Both the position numbers and the translations under genes were made by a program. The notes beneath the pieces are model-generated. The model saw only the letters and a list, made by a program, of their open reading frames with translations, searched no databases and was not told the origin of the DNA. Shown here one piece after another: positions 10,371 through 19,006 of a stretch of 27,500 nt of DNA (its first letter is position 1; every line of letters begins with the position of its first letter). Source of the stretch: Halisarca cf. caerulea (Eukaryota; Porifera; Demospongiae; Chondrillida; Halisarcidae); NCBI GenBank assembly GCA_963170055.1, contig CAUJGJ010000277.1, positions 2,050,901 to 2,078,400 of the forward strand, read 5' to 3'.

Positions 10371-10374
<4 letters not shown>
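10111..10374. other. Non-coding stretch
   Basis: No exon was recognised. The stretch ends in TACATG words leading into a GT tract. Confidence 0.4.
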
Positions 10375-10440
<66 letters not shown>

Positions 10441-10477
10441 CGTGTGTTGCATACATACATACATACATACATACATG
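10375..10477. repeat. GT microsatellite plus CATA tetranucleotide repeat
   Basis: GT tract about 10376-10428, then GCGCGTGTGCGTG, then TACA tetranucleotides to about 10477. Confidence 0.95.
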
Positions 10478-10508
10478 CACTACTTGTGTGTCACTTTTCA
10501 CTATTTCA

Positions 10509-10645
10509 ATTCCAGCGGTATTAATACCAGACTGTTCACTTGCTCACGTACAGTCTGGCGCCATTTCCGCTAACATTAGTTCACTCTTGTACTTCTCATA
10601 CAAACTGTCCTTGAATGTGTGGATAGTTTGCAACCAGGGTACATA
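10509..10645. repeat. Dispersed 137-bp module, copy 1
   Basis: Near-identical to 12239-12375: only three differences were seen, all transitions. On + it starts TTCCAG and ends CAGG|GTACAT, so it looks like an exon with phase compatible with 11524. On - it reads through [20 protein letters not shown] to ...MAPDCT and a stop, which looks more like ordinary protein. Either it is a transposon or retrocopied exon fragment, or a duplicated exon. The three differences change the amino acid in the + reading. Confidence 0.85.
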
Positions 10646-10755
10646 CAGTGTACGTATATAGGCCACACATTCTGTGTGTTTGTTTGTGTTTGCTTGTTTT
10701 TTTCACTTGTTTACATGTGTGCCTTGAGTTGTTTACCTACGTATATGTACATGCA

Positions 10756-11303
10756 TGGTCTCTCTCTCCCTGTCTCCTGTCTCTGTCCCTGTCTTGCTCC
10801 CTCCTCTTTTTACCCCTCCCCATCATCTCTACCCTTCCATCATTTCTTCCTCCCTCTCTCCCTCTCTCTCTCCTTTCCTCCCTCTCTCCTCCTCCTCCTC
10901 TCCCTTTCCTTCCCTCTCTGCCTCTCTGTCTTTCTTCCTCTTTTCCCCCTCCCACCTATCTCGCCCTCTCTCCCTCCCTCTCTCCCTCCCTCTCTCCCTC
11001 ACTCCCTCCCTCTACCTCCCTCCCTCTCTCCCTTCCCCTCTCTCTCCCTCTTTCTCTTCCTCCCTTCTCTTTCCCTCCCTCTCTCCCTCTTTCTTTTCCC
11101 TCCCCTTCTCTTTCCCTCCCTCTCTCCCTCTTTCTTTTCCCTCCCCTTCTCTTTCCCTCTCTCTCTCTCCCTCTTTCTTTTCCTTCCCCTTCTCTTTCCC
11201 TCCCTCTCTCCCTCTTTCTTTTCCCTCCCCTTCTCTTTCCCTCCCTCTCTCCCTCTTTCTTTTCCCTCCCCTTCTCTTTCCCTCCCTCTCCCCCTTCCTT
11301 CCT
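10756..11303 (+). repeat. Polypyrimidine tract with 41-bp tandem units
   Basis: More than 500 bp almost entirely C and T. From about 11090 a unit beginning TTTCTTTTCCCTCC recurs at about 11131, 11174, 11215 and 11256, giving a period of 41 bp (once 43). Long Ser/Leu/Pro frames and antisense Arg/Glu/Gly frames are artefacts. Such tracts can form triplex (H-) DNA. Confidence 0.95.
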
Positions 11304-11523
11304 TATATCTAATCTGAGAAGGCACTGATAGTTTTCCTGTCAGTTTCACTGTAGTCCATACAAGGACACCAATAGAGTATTCTTTGCATACATTCATTAC
11401 TATTCAAGAGTGTACATACGTACGTATGTTCGTACATGTGTAACATCTTAATGAATGTGGCCCCATGAAGTGACATGTTTTACATAAGTGGTACCATTTG
11501 TGTTCTAATATTGTGCTGTATAG

Positions 11524-11621
11524 GGAGACGACGATACCTGGTACTCACCAATGGATGCTGTTACTATTTTGAAACTGAGAGAGCAACACAAGCCAAAGGG
11601 TGTTTCAGTTTGATGGGTTAC

Positions 11622-11623
<2 letters not shown>
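11524..11623 (+). CDS. PH-SH2 adaptor exon 1 (PH strands 2-4)
   Basis: Acceptor CTGTATAG; donor lies directly in a GT microsatellite (ACAG|GTGTGTG). Begins with two bases of a split codon, then [20 protein letters not shown] and ends KGCFSLMGY plus two bases. This matches the PH core strands (compare VYYF and GAFSLSGY of 3BP2). Confidence 0.85.
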
Positions 11624-11678
<55 letters not shown>

Positions 11679-11679
11679 G

Positions 11680-11742
<63 letters not shown>

Positions 11743-12426
11743 TGTATGTATGTATGTATGTGTGTGTGTGTGTGTATGTATGTGGGTGGGTGGGTGGGTG
11801 GGTGTGGGTGTGTACACATGCTAGTACATATGTGCATACATGTAGCTAAAAGAAAAAGCATGTATACGTACATATGTACATTCACATACGTACATACAGG
11901 ATAAATGCATCAGCTGGTACACACGTGCATATCTATGTACATACATACTGTACACACATACATACATACATACTGTACACACATGCATACTGTACACATG
12001 TACATACATGACTGTACTACGTACATTCTGGATGGTAGTGTATCGAAGGGAGAAGAGACGGACAAGCATAAGTTTATTGTCAAACTTGTTCCAGAGTCAG
12101 TTTCCGAGAGAACCTACTACATCGCTCTGGCAGCCAAGCATGAGCTGGAGGTTGGCATGTGTGTGTCTATGTGTTTGTGTGTGTGTGTGTGTGTGAGTGT
12201 GGGTGTGTGGGTGTGTGGGTGTGCATGCATGCGTGTAAATTCCAGCGGTATTAATACCAGACTATTCACTTGCTCACATACAGTCTGGCGCCATTTCCGC
12301 TAACATTAGTTCACTCTTGTACTTCTCATACAAACTGTCCTTGAATGTGTGGATAGCTTGCAACCAGGGTACATACATTTGTTTATCTTCTTGTGTGTAT
12401 GCATGTGTGCGTGCGTGCATATGTAC

Positions 12427-12491
<65 letters not shown>

Positions 12492-12777
12492 TGTATGCAT
12501 GTGTGCATTTGTGTGTTTGTGTGTGTTATATGTTACCTTTTCCCCAGGCATGGATAAAGTTTTTCATGGATGAGATCAATGATATTCGCTTACAATATAA
12601 CCAGTAGGTTTCCCTGGAGTGTGTTGACTACAGAGTCACTGTCTATCTACATCAGTTTTTAGACAGTGCATTGTGTGCATTCATGTGGACACACACGCAC
12701 GCACGTATACGCACACAAACACACTTATATATACACAGGCACGTGTGCATGCACACATGTACGTAGGCAGCGCGCAC

Positions 12778-12816
<39 letters not shown>

Positions 12817-12860
12817 GACACACACACGCGCACACACATGCACACACACGCACACACGCA

Positions 12861-12919
<59 letters not shown>

Positions 12920-14569
12920 AGTGTATTCACTGCCACTCTCACAACTGGTACCTACAGGGATAACTGTGGGATATATTCTGCAATCAGTGATGAAGACAGC
13001 GACGAAGAGACAGAAGCTCAGCGTAACAATGATCCGGCAGCTGTACGCAAATACATTGATGAACACTTACATGAGCTGGTCTCACCTTCTACAAAGGGAC
13101 CCCCTGTAAGTTGTTAACATATTTTGTGTAGTGTTTGTACATACAGTACATACAGTGGGTATGTGTGTTTTTCAGATATGTTGTATGGGATATTTTTCTC
13201 TAGGTTAGGTATGTACGTACTTGACTAGTGGTTTTTCCCCAGACATCTCTCTAGTCATTGCTGTGAACATTATCCTGGAAATTGCCCTAGATGCTGCGTT
13301 AGACACCATCCCATTGTGACAGGGCCCTAGACGCCATGTTAGACACCATCCCATTGTGACAGGGCCCTAGACGCCATGTTAGACATCATCCCATCGTGAC
13401 AGGGCCCTAGACTCCACATTATACACCATTCCATCGTGACAGGGCCCTAGACGCCATGTTAGACACCATCCCATTGTGACAGGGTCCAGGATGCTGCGTT
13501 AGACACCATCCCATCGTGACAGGGCCCTAGACGCCCTATTAGACACCATCCCATTGTGACAGGGCCCTAGACGCCATGTTAGACATCATCCCATCCTGAC
13601 AGGGTCCAGGATGCTGTGTTAGACACAACCCCATCCTGACCCTGCCCTGCTTTTTCCTTTGTCTCTTGTTCAGGTTCCAGAGAGGCCATTGGAGACGTTT
13701 GCAGAACGTAAGCCGTCACGAGGTCCACTCCCGGCCATTCCGCCCAGTCCAAACTCCCCCAACTCCCCCTTCGGACACTCTGATATACAGCTGCCACAAC
13801 CTCCAACTGTCGTGGGAGGAAATGGCCACATCGATGAGAATGCAACCTATTTGTCAGTGGTGGGAATGTCCTCGGGGAGTGGTAGCACTGCCCCCCTACC
13901 TCTACCTAGGAGGGTACGAATGCTTATTTGTCGTGTATGTGTTTGTATTTGCGTATGTATGTATGTATGTATGTATATGTATGTATGTATGTATGTATAT
14001 GTATGTAGGTATGTAGGTAATAGTTGTATCCTGCCTTGGTGTGCTACAGCAGCCATAAAGTGCTAATTAATTGACCGAGGGCGCAGCCCGAGGTCAATTA
14101 ATTGGCACTTTATGCTGCTGTAGCACACCAAGGCAGGATACAACTATTATGTGTCATGGTGAAGCAAAACACTGCAAAATGTGACAATTGACAACTACTA
14201 ATTAATGAGGCATGAATGGGTTTTGGCTGGCAGGAGATTGACAAGACCCTTGACCTGGGCTACATCAGAGTAGCAGGGCTACATCGTGAATGTAAGCCCG
14301 CGGTACTCTTTGAACCACCCAACTTTCGCCCCCGCACCATGACACATATATGTATGTAGGTATGTAGATATGTATGTAGGTATGTATGTATGTATGTATA
14401 TGTATGTACCATGTACTGAAAAATGTTCACAACCAATAATATTGGTGAATTTTGCAATGGAGCTCAATTGTGAATATGAATATCGCAATTGTATCGATTC
14501 CTCATGTTATGCAATAAAGAACGAACGTTTTAATGTCCGCCATGTTGTTGACATATGTATGTATGTACA

Positions 14570-14624
<55 letters not shown>

Positions 14625-15312
14625 TGTATATATATAATATTATAGACATTGTTCCGGACATTCTGGACACTTCTTGTGAAAGTAAAAACATTATAGCACC
14701 ACCTTCCGATGCCAGGAAAACTCTTCAAGACAATATTAATATCTGTTGAAAGTGCTCTGACAGAAATTGTGCGTAGGGCTCCCTCATTGTGTGTAGGACT
14801 CCCTCATAGTGTGTAGGACTCCCTCATTGTGTGTAGAACTCCCTCATTGTGCGTAGGACTCCCTCATTGTGTGTAGGACTCCCTCATTGTGTGTAGGACT
14901 CCCTCATTGTGTGTAGGACTCCCTCATTGTGTGTAGGACTCCCTCATTGTGTGTAGGACTCCCTCATTGTGTGTAGGACTCCCTCATTGTGTGTAGGACT
15001 CCCTTATTGTGTGTAGGACTCCCTCATTGTGTGTAGGACTCCCTCATTGAGAGATTTGGTCAAACATGCCATTTAGGAAATAATGATCTCTTACCTGTAA
15101 ATGCACCGGGCCCTTATAACCTACAGAATGCTGCATTGGAAAATAAAGGCCCAGGGCATTTACTGGATGAAGTGCAGTTGTCTATGATATTGCTGTGTTC
15201 TTTGTTCTGCAGAATGTTCCGTCTCCTAAGATGTCCGGTCCTCTTGTTCCCCCACCTCGAGAGCAAGTTCCAACCAATGACGACTATGTGGTATGTGCCT
15301 CTAGGTTGTGTA

Positions 15313-15363
<51 letters not shown>

Positions 15364-16234
15364 CGTGTGTGTGTGTGTGTGCGTGTGCGTGTGTGTATTT
15401 GTGTATGTGTGTGCGTGCACATGTATGCGTGTGTGTTCTTATGTGTGTATGTGTGTGTATTCATGAGTGTGTGTGCATGTATTTTATTTCCATTGTACAT
15501 GACAGGCAACACATTGGCAGGAGTTCACATTTTGTTCATTGTGTCTACTTCCCACAGGAGCAAGAGCTCATTGACATGAGTGAGGATGCTTATTATGTAG
15601 ACAAGGAAATCATTGAACAACAGCTTCAGACAAAAACCTATGAAATGAGCCGCGAAGAAGCCAAACAGTATGTTCTGTGATCCTTTCCCTTCCCCTCTCC
15701 CTTCCTCACTCTCCCCTCCTCACTCTCCCTTCCTCACTCTCCCCTCACTCTCCCTTCCTCACTCTCCCTCCTCACTCTCCCTTCCTCACTCTCCCCTCAC
15801 TCTCCCTTCCTCACTCTCCCTCCTCACCCTCCCTCCTCACTCTCCCTCCTCACCCTCCCTCCTCACTCTACCCTCCTCACTCTCTCATACTCTCTCCTAC
15901 TCATTCTCCCCTCCCGACTCTCCCCTCCGTCCCCTCCCCATCCTTGCTCACCTTTTCCTCCTGTCTTCTCCTACCTTGAAAACATAAGTGAACTTGTATG
16001 CGGTCTTGTTTTCTCATTGTAGGGCCCTGGCCAAGAGGTCCACTAATGGTATGTTTCTTCTGCGGACTAGCAAGCATGCGGGAACAGATCTAGTCATCAC
16101 AGTGTGGAATGAGGGAGAGTGCAAACACTACAAGCTGTTCCAAGATATGGTGTGCTACATATGTGTCTGCAATGTGTGCATGTTTTTTTTATGTATATTG
16201 TGTGTATACTCTGTTTTGTACAATACGCATACAC

Positions 16235-16302
<68 letters not shown>

Positions 16303-16457
16303 GGTGTGTGTGTGTGTGTGTGTGTGTTTGTGTTTGTGTGGGAATCGACAACTTGAATGTGTGTGTGCGTGTACGTGCGCGTGTGTGTGTGTGTTTGTGT
16401 TTGTGTGGGAATCGACAACTTGAATGTGTGTGTGCGTGTACGTGCGTGTGTGTGTGT

Positions 16458-16512
<55 letters not shown>

Positions 16513-16993
16513 CGTGTGTATGCTTGTACTTGTACATCCATATCGGTAACTAGAATTCCCCATACGTGTGTATATTGAATGTTGTTCACCCTCCCTGTTC
16601 AGAAATGCTGTATGTACGTATGTATGTGTACATCAGGGTTCTATTTGTAGGCTTTGTGTTGTGTTTGTTTGTAGGGAAGGGGGTGGTGGTGGGTGGGCTT
16701 GGGCTTTATACTGTGTGTGTGTGGGGGGGGGGGGGGAGGGGGGGGGGCTACTGGGTGTCACAATTCCACTGGCTAAGCATTTTTGGGGAAGAAATTGGAT
16801 TGTTTTTGGGATTAAATCTTCTCTTCACATTTGATTGAACTGTCACATGTTATAACACTGGTTATATTTGCAGGAGAAAGGCTTCTCATTAACTCAGGGT
16901 GCCCACTTTGAGAATCTGATTGACCTTGTCAACCACTATAAGAAAAATTACTTGCCCAAATCAGAATTCCAACTCTCAGGCCCATACCGGTAA
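11524..16993 (+). CDS. PH-SH2 adaptor resembling SH3BP2 (3BP2); 5' incomplete
   Basis: Ten exons join in frame to a stop at 16991-16993, coding about 375 residues, with introns removed by GT-AG sites. Order of parts: most of a PH domain ([15 protein letters not shown] at the start, [10 protein letters not shown] helix with its conserved Trp at the end); an acidic stretch ([10 protein letters not shown]); a Pro-rich, Tyr-containing linker; and a C-terminal SH2 domain with the phosphate-binding Arg in FLLRTS. The ITVWNEG...YKLF strands and the last residues SGPYR parallel VVWDET...YRIF and the GPR end of vertebrate 3BP2. PH followed by a C-terminal SH2 with a long Pro-rich linker is the 3BP2 layout; STAP and SH2B adaptors are alternatives. 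Known 3BP2 couples tyrosine kinases to Vav/PLC-gamma signalling at membranes; that role is inferred here. The first PH strand and the start codon lie further upstream and are unresolved. Confidence 0.8.
11620..11806 (+). repeat. GT microsatellite and GGTG repeat at an intron start
   Basis: The GT tract begins at the donor dinucleotide itself, then runs into TATG and GGTG tetranucleotides. Confidence 0.95.
12039..12150 (+). CDS. PH-SH2 adaptor exon 2 (PH strands 5-7)
   Basis: The weak acceptor GGATGGTAG has almost no pyrimidine tract, but the phase is right (AG|T = Ser). Encodes [20 protein letters not shown] and then [14 protein letters not shown]. Donor GTTGGC. Confidence 0.8.
12239..12375. 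repeat. Dispersed 137-bp module, copy 2
   Basis: Second copy of 10509-10645, lying in the intron between the second and third PH exons. Its exon-like phase does not fit the flanking exons, so it is not a simple in-frame duplicated exon. The antisense reading stays open to the same stop position. Confidence 0.85.
12428..12486 (+). repeat. GT microsatellite
   Basis: GT tract within the intron before PH exon 3, about 60 nt upstream of the acceptor. Confidence 0.95.
12548..12603 (+). CDS. PH-SH2 adaptor exon 3 (PH C-terminal helix)
   Basis: Acceptor TCCCCAG. Encodes [18 protein letters not shown] plus two bases. The Trp is the invariant PH-domain helix residue. The donor must be CCA|GTAGGT, because reading on meets a TAG one codon later. 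Confidence 0.85.
12680..12918 (+). repeat. CA-rich compound microsatellite
   Basis: CA with CGCA and TGCA interruptions fills most of the intron 12604-12957 and ends about 40 nt before its acceptor. Confidence 0.95.
12958..13105 (+). CDS. PH-SH2 adaptor exon 4 (acidic linker)
   Basis: Acceptor CCTACAG; donor GTAAGT. Encodes [20 protein letters not shown], then a helix-like [12 protein letters not shown] and STKGPP. IYSAI is a possible tyrosine phosphorylation site followed by an acidic run. Confidence 0.85.
13284..13640. repeat. 40-bp tandem repeat in an intron
   Basis: About nine imperfect copies of a 40-bp unit containing AGACACCATCCCATTGTGAC and AGGGCCCTAG. It ends about 30 nt before the acceptor of linker exon 5. 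Confidence 0.95.
13674..13913 (+). CDS. PH-SH2 adaptor exon 5 (proline-rich linker)
   Basis: Acceptor CTTGTTCAG; donor AGG|GTACGA. Exactly 80 codons in phase 0, starting [31 protein letters not shown] and the end PLPLPRR look like SH3 ligands (the latter fits PxxxPR). ATYLSVVG is a possible phosphotyrosine site. Confidence 0.85.
13957..14012 (+). repeat. GTAT tetranucleotide repeat
   Basis: GTAT/GTAGG repeats between the donor of exon 5 and the fold-back element. Confidence 0.9.
14019..14148. repeat. Long fold-back element in an intron
   Basis: Arms 14019-14076 and 14092-14148 are reverse complements with one mismatch and one single-base gap, around a 15-nt GC-rich loop. Ends read AATAGTTGTATCC...GGATACAACTATT. 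It lies about 105 nt after the donor of exon 5. Either a MITE or a strong RNA hairpin; no clear target duplication was seen. Confidence 0.85.
14234..14351 (+). CDS. PH-SH2 adaptor exon 6, 3' end uncertain
   Basis: Acceptor GGCTGGCAG. Encodes [20 protein letters not shown] and onward to a stop at 14357. Donors after 14269 (AGA|GTAGCA, phase 0), 14295 (GAAT|GTAAGC) and 14351 (ATAT|GTATGT) are possible. Only the first joins the next exon in frame without an extra exon; the better-looking donors would need an unseen exon in 14646-15212. Confidence 0.55.
14350..14405 (+). repeat. GTAT/GTAG tetranucleotide repeat
   Basis: Begins at the possible donor of exon 6, so several GTATGT sites lie in a row. 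Confidence 0.9.
14560..14640. repeat. AT microsatellite
   Basis: A long TA tract with GTATG words at its start. Confidence 0.95.
14770..15049. repeat. 20-bp tandem repeat in an intron
   Basis: Fourteen nearly identical copies of TGTGTAGGACTCCCTCATTG; single-base variants occur mainly in the first few copies and one copy near 15004. Confidence 0.95.
15213..15290 (+). CDS. PH-SH2 adaptor exon 7 (linker)
   Basis: Acceptor TTCTGCAG; donor GTG|GTATGT. Encodes 26 codons: [20 protein letters not shown] then TNDDYV. It is Pro-rich with a DDYV tyrosine site that runs on into EQEL in the next exon. Confidence 0.8.
15315..15478 (+). repeat. GT-rich compound microsatellite
   Basis: A pure GT tract begins 25 nt after the donor of exon 7 and is followed by GCGTGTG and TATGTG variants. 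Confidence 0.95.
15558..15667 (+). CDS. PH-SH2 adaptor exon 8 (pre-SH2)
   Basis: Acceptor TTCCCACAG; donor CA|GTATGT. Encodes [20 protein letters not shown], then [24 protein letters not shown] is a possible tyrosine phosphorylation site. The end is the first helix of the SH2 domain. Confidence 0.85.
15676..15960 (+). repeat. Polypyrimidine tract of CTCCCTCCTCACT units
   Basis: C/T-rich repeat of CCTCACTCTCC-like words right after the donor of exon 8. Open Ser/Pro/Leu frames across it are artefacts. Confidence 0.95.
16023..16149 (+). CDS. PH-SH2 adaptor exon 9 (SH2 core)
   Basis: Acceptor CATTGTAG; donor ATG|GTGTGC. Encodes [20 protein letters not shown] and then [22 protein letters not shown]. 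It contains the SH2 phosphate-binding Arg (FLLR) and the central sheet. Confidence 0.9.
16241..16535 (+). repeat. GT compound microsatellite with duplicated segment
   Basis: GT tracts interrupted by a non-repetitive word GGAATCGACAACTTGAATG that occurs twice (about 16341 and 16408), so a block of about 67 bp was duplicated. Confidence 0.95.
16723..16747 (+). repeat. Poly-G run
   Basis: Fourteen G, one A, then ten G, following a GGTGGTGGTGGG-rich stretch. Assembly length here is uncertain. Confidence 0.95.
16874..16993 (+). CDS. PH-SH2 adaptor last exon (SH2 end, stop)
   Basis: Acceptor TTTGCAG. Encodes [20 protein letters not shown], then [19 protein letters not shown] and TAA. The [14 protein letters not shown] segment is the second SH2 helix. 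The protein ends right after the SH2 domain, as 3BP2 does. Confidence 0.9.
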   Translation, partial: EKGFSLTQGAHFENLIDLVNHYKKNYLPKSEFQLSGPYR

Positions 16994-18028
16994 ATGGAAA
17001 TGAGAACCATGTCCGAAGCACTTGTTTTTGCACTTTGTATGACACACTATATTTAAAGATGATTCTGTGTTGTGTTGTGTTTAAGCAGTAATACCATTTT
17101 CTGTTAGTTCTGTACATTGTGTGAATATTGACTTGATAAATGCTTGTGTGTTTGTGTGTTTTCGAAGTTTCGTTCAATGCATCAACTTTACAATGCTGAA
17201 TAATAGTGAACAGTATTTTTACGTACTTAAGTCTTAGTTCCATTTTCTTCTTTTCTTTGTTTCTGTGAGTGGACACTGTTAAGTTTTATTTCTGTTTGTG
17301 TATGTACATGTGGTGAAGTGAAGGATTTAATCTCTCCTCTTGTGCATTGAATTGTGATCACCCGTGCTGTATGAAGATGGTCTTGTGCTGCCAGACCATA
17401 CTCGCCATGTTTTTTTAAGTAGAATCTAGTGATGAGACTGGGATAAATCATGGATACCAGGGTAACCCATAGATGCCAGGGTAACCCATGGATGACAGTT
17501 GTAGAAGATTTCTATGCATAAGCACATACAGTGAAACCTCTCTAATTTGCCCCCTATAATCCGCCAAACCTGCTAATCTGTCCTAGTTTCCAAAAACGAA
17601 TTGTATGCATGTAATGTGTTCAAGCCTCGTTAATCCACCAACCCTGTTAATCCACCACAAAACTAGCATTCCCAATGGTGCTGGATTAGAGAGGTTTCAC
17701 TGTACAGGAAGAGAACAGGCATATGCGACACCCTAGCTTGGGTTTGTACGTTATGCCACTCATTTCACTATATGATTATCAATCAGCCACTACAACTATA
17801 ATCTGGATACATAATGATAGTCAGCGATCACATGCATACTATAATTGCCCCTCGCTTGCTGCAATCGCAAGTTGAGGAGTTCCAGCACGCATAACCACTT
17901 GAGGAGTTAGGGGGCGGTCTAGTGTACCAGACTGAATACTCTCCATTTTTCAAGATTGCGCAATTGCTCGACTGATTTCACCGTAAAGAAAGCGTACACA
18001 TTGTATCTATGGTCTCCCAAACTTCGCG
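16994..18028. other. Intergenic region between the two genes
   Basis: About 1.0 kb. It should hold the 3' UTR of the PH-SH2 gene and the promoter and 5' UTR of alpha-catenin. I found no canonical AATAAA near the stop; the closest are GATAAA words (about 17135, 17442). 17440-17500 has short direct repeats (ATGCCAGGGTAACCCAT). 17529-17703 is a mini-element. No TATA box stands out before the alpha-catenin start. Confidence 0.6.
17529..17703. mobile_element. TA-flanked CAGT...ACTG mini-element (F)
   Basis: Ends CAGTGAAACCTCTCTAAT and ATTAGAGAGGTTTCACTG are perfect reverse complements over 18 nt and are flanked by TA. It is 175 bp. The word TAATCCRCC is iterated inside (ATAATCCGCC, GTTAATCCACC twice). 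Non-autonomous pogo-like MITE, situated in the likely promoter region of alpha-catenin. Confidence 0.85.
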
Positions 18029-18095
18029 ATGGCGAAGCAGTCTCTTGAAAGACAGAGCACATTGTCTTCCTCCTCAAACGAAGAATCTATTGTAG
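18009..18095 (+). promoter_or_regulatory. Short upstream ORF overlapping the alpha-catenin start
   Basis: An ATG 20 nt before the alpha-catenin start opens a different frame of 28 codons (MVSQTSRWRSSLL...) that stops inside exon 1. If the transcript starts upstream of 18009, this would compete with the main start. The main ATG has a better match to coding similarity, with A at -3 absent (CGCG precedes it). Functional effect is inference. Confidence 0.4.
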
Positions 18096-18154
18096 AAGGC
18101 TTGGACTTTAGAACCAAGTCCATACAAGAAAGCTTGGCTCCGCTAATAGCCCAG
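18029..18154 (+). CDS. CTNNA: Alpha-catenin exon 1
   Basis: 42 codons from ATG to GCCCAG, donor GTAAGC. Ser-rich start (TLSSSSNEES) then GLDFRTKSIQESLAPLIAQ, the family's first conserved helix. The start is chosen because it is the first in-frame ATG and similarity begins soon after. Confidence 0.9.
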
Positions 18155-18931
18155 GTAAGCATGTCTTGTTGTCAAGCTCGGTCAAGGCATAGATACTCAA
18201 ACATAGGGTTAATTAGTGAAGTTGTGTTGAGGCCGAGGCTCACCCGTTCGGGATCACGTCACAGATGATGCTGTGGTCCCACAGCCAGCGGTGTACATGT
18301 GTTCCATCCTTGTATTTGTCGACTCTTGCTGAACTTAAGAAGACTGCAGTTGAGAAGTTAAGAGTATACGCGCCCACTGAATATTCTCGTGACAGATGTG
18401 CAGCTGAGGACGTTGTTAACTGATGCACACAAGCTTGCTGTTAGGCAAAGGCGCAGTCCTGGTATTGGCACAATCCTGATAGAGGCTCATCCTGGTATTG
18501 GCACAATCCTGATAGAGGCCCATCCTGGTATTGGCACAATCCTGATACAGTCACAATCCTGGTATTGGCACACTTCTGATACAGGCACAGTCCTGCATGG
18601 TATTGGCACATTCCTGATACAGTCACAATCCTGGTATTGGCACATTCCTGATACAGGCACAGTCCTGCATGGTATTGGCACATTCCTGATAGAGGCACAG
18701 TCCTGCATGGTATTGGCACATTCCTGATAGAGGCACAGTCCTGCATGGTATTGGCACATTCCTGATAGAGGCGCAGTCCTGCATGGTATTGGCACATTCC
18801 TGATACAGTCACAATCCTGGTATTGGCACATTCCTGATAGAGGCACAGTCCTGCATGGTATTGGCACATTCCTGATAGAGGCGCAGTCCTGGTACAGTCT
18901 CGTGTACCAGACCCCATGCATTCTGGAACAT

Positions 18932-19006
<75 letters not shown>

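Noticed and set aside
10619..11397. Ser/Leu/Pro-rich frames of about 230 codons and an antisense Arg/Glu-rich frame
   Set aside because: Translation of the polypyrimidine tract; no domain and open in several frames.
14646..14750. Possible exon ([14 protein letters not shown]...)
   Set aside because: Phase would suit the 5' side, but no donor gives phase 0 toward 15213 before a stop; left unannotated.
13284..15049. CRISPR-like regular repeats (40-bp and 20-bp arrays)
   Set aside because: Repeats are directly adjoining with no unique spacers and lie in introns of an animal gene.
18441..18921. Antisense CQYHAGLCLYQE-like repeat protein
   Set aside because: Artefact of a tandem repeat within intron 1 of alpha-catenin.
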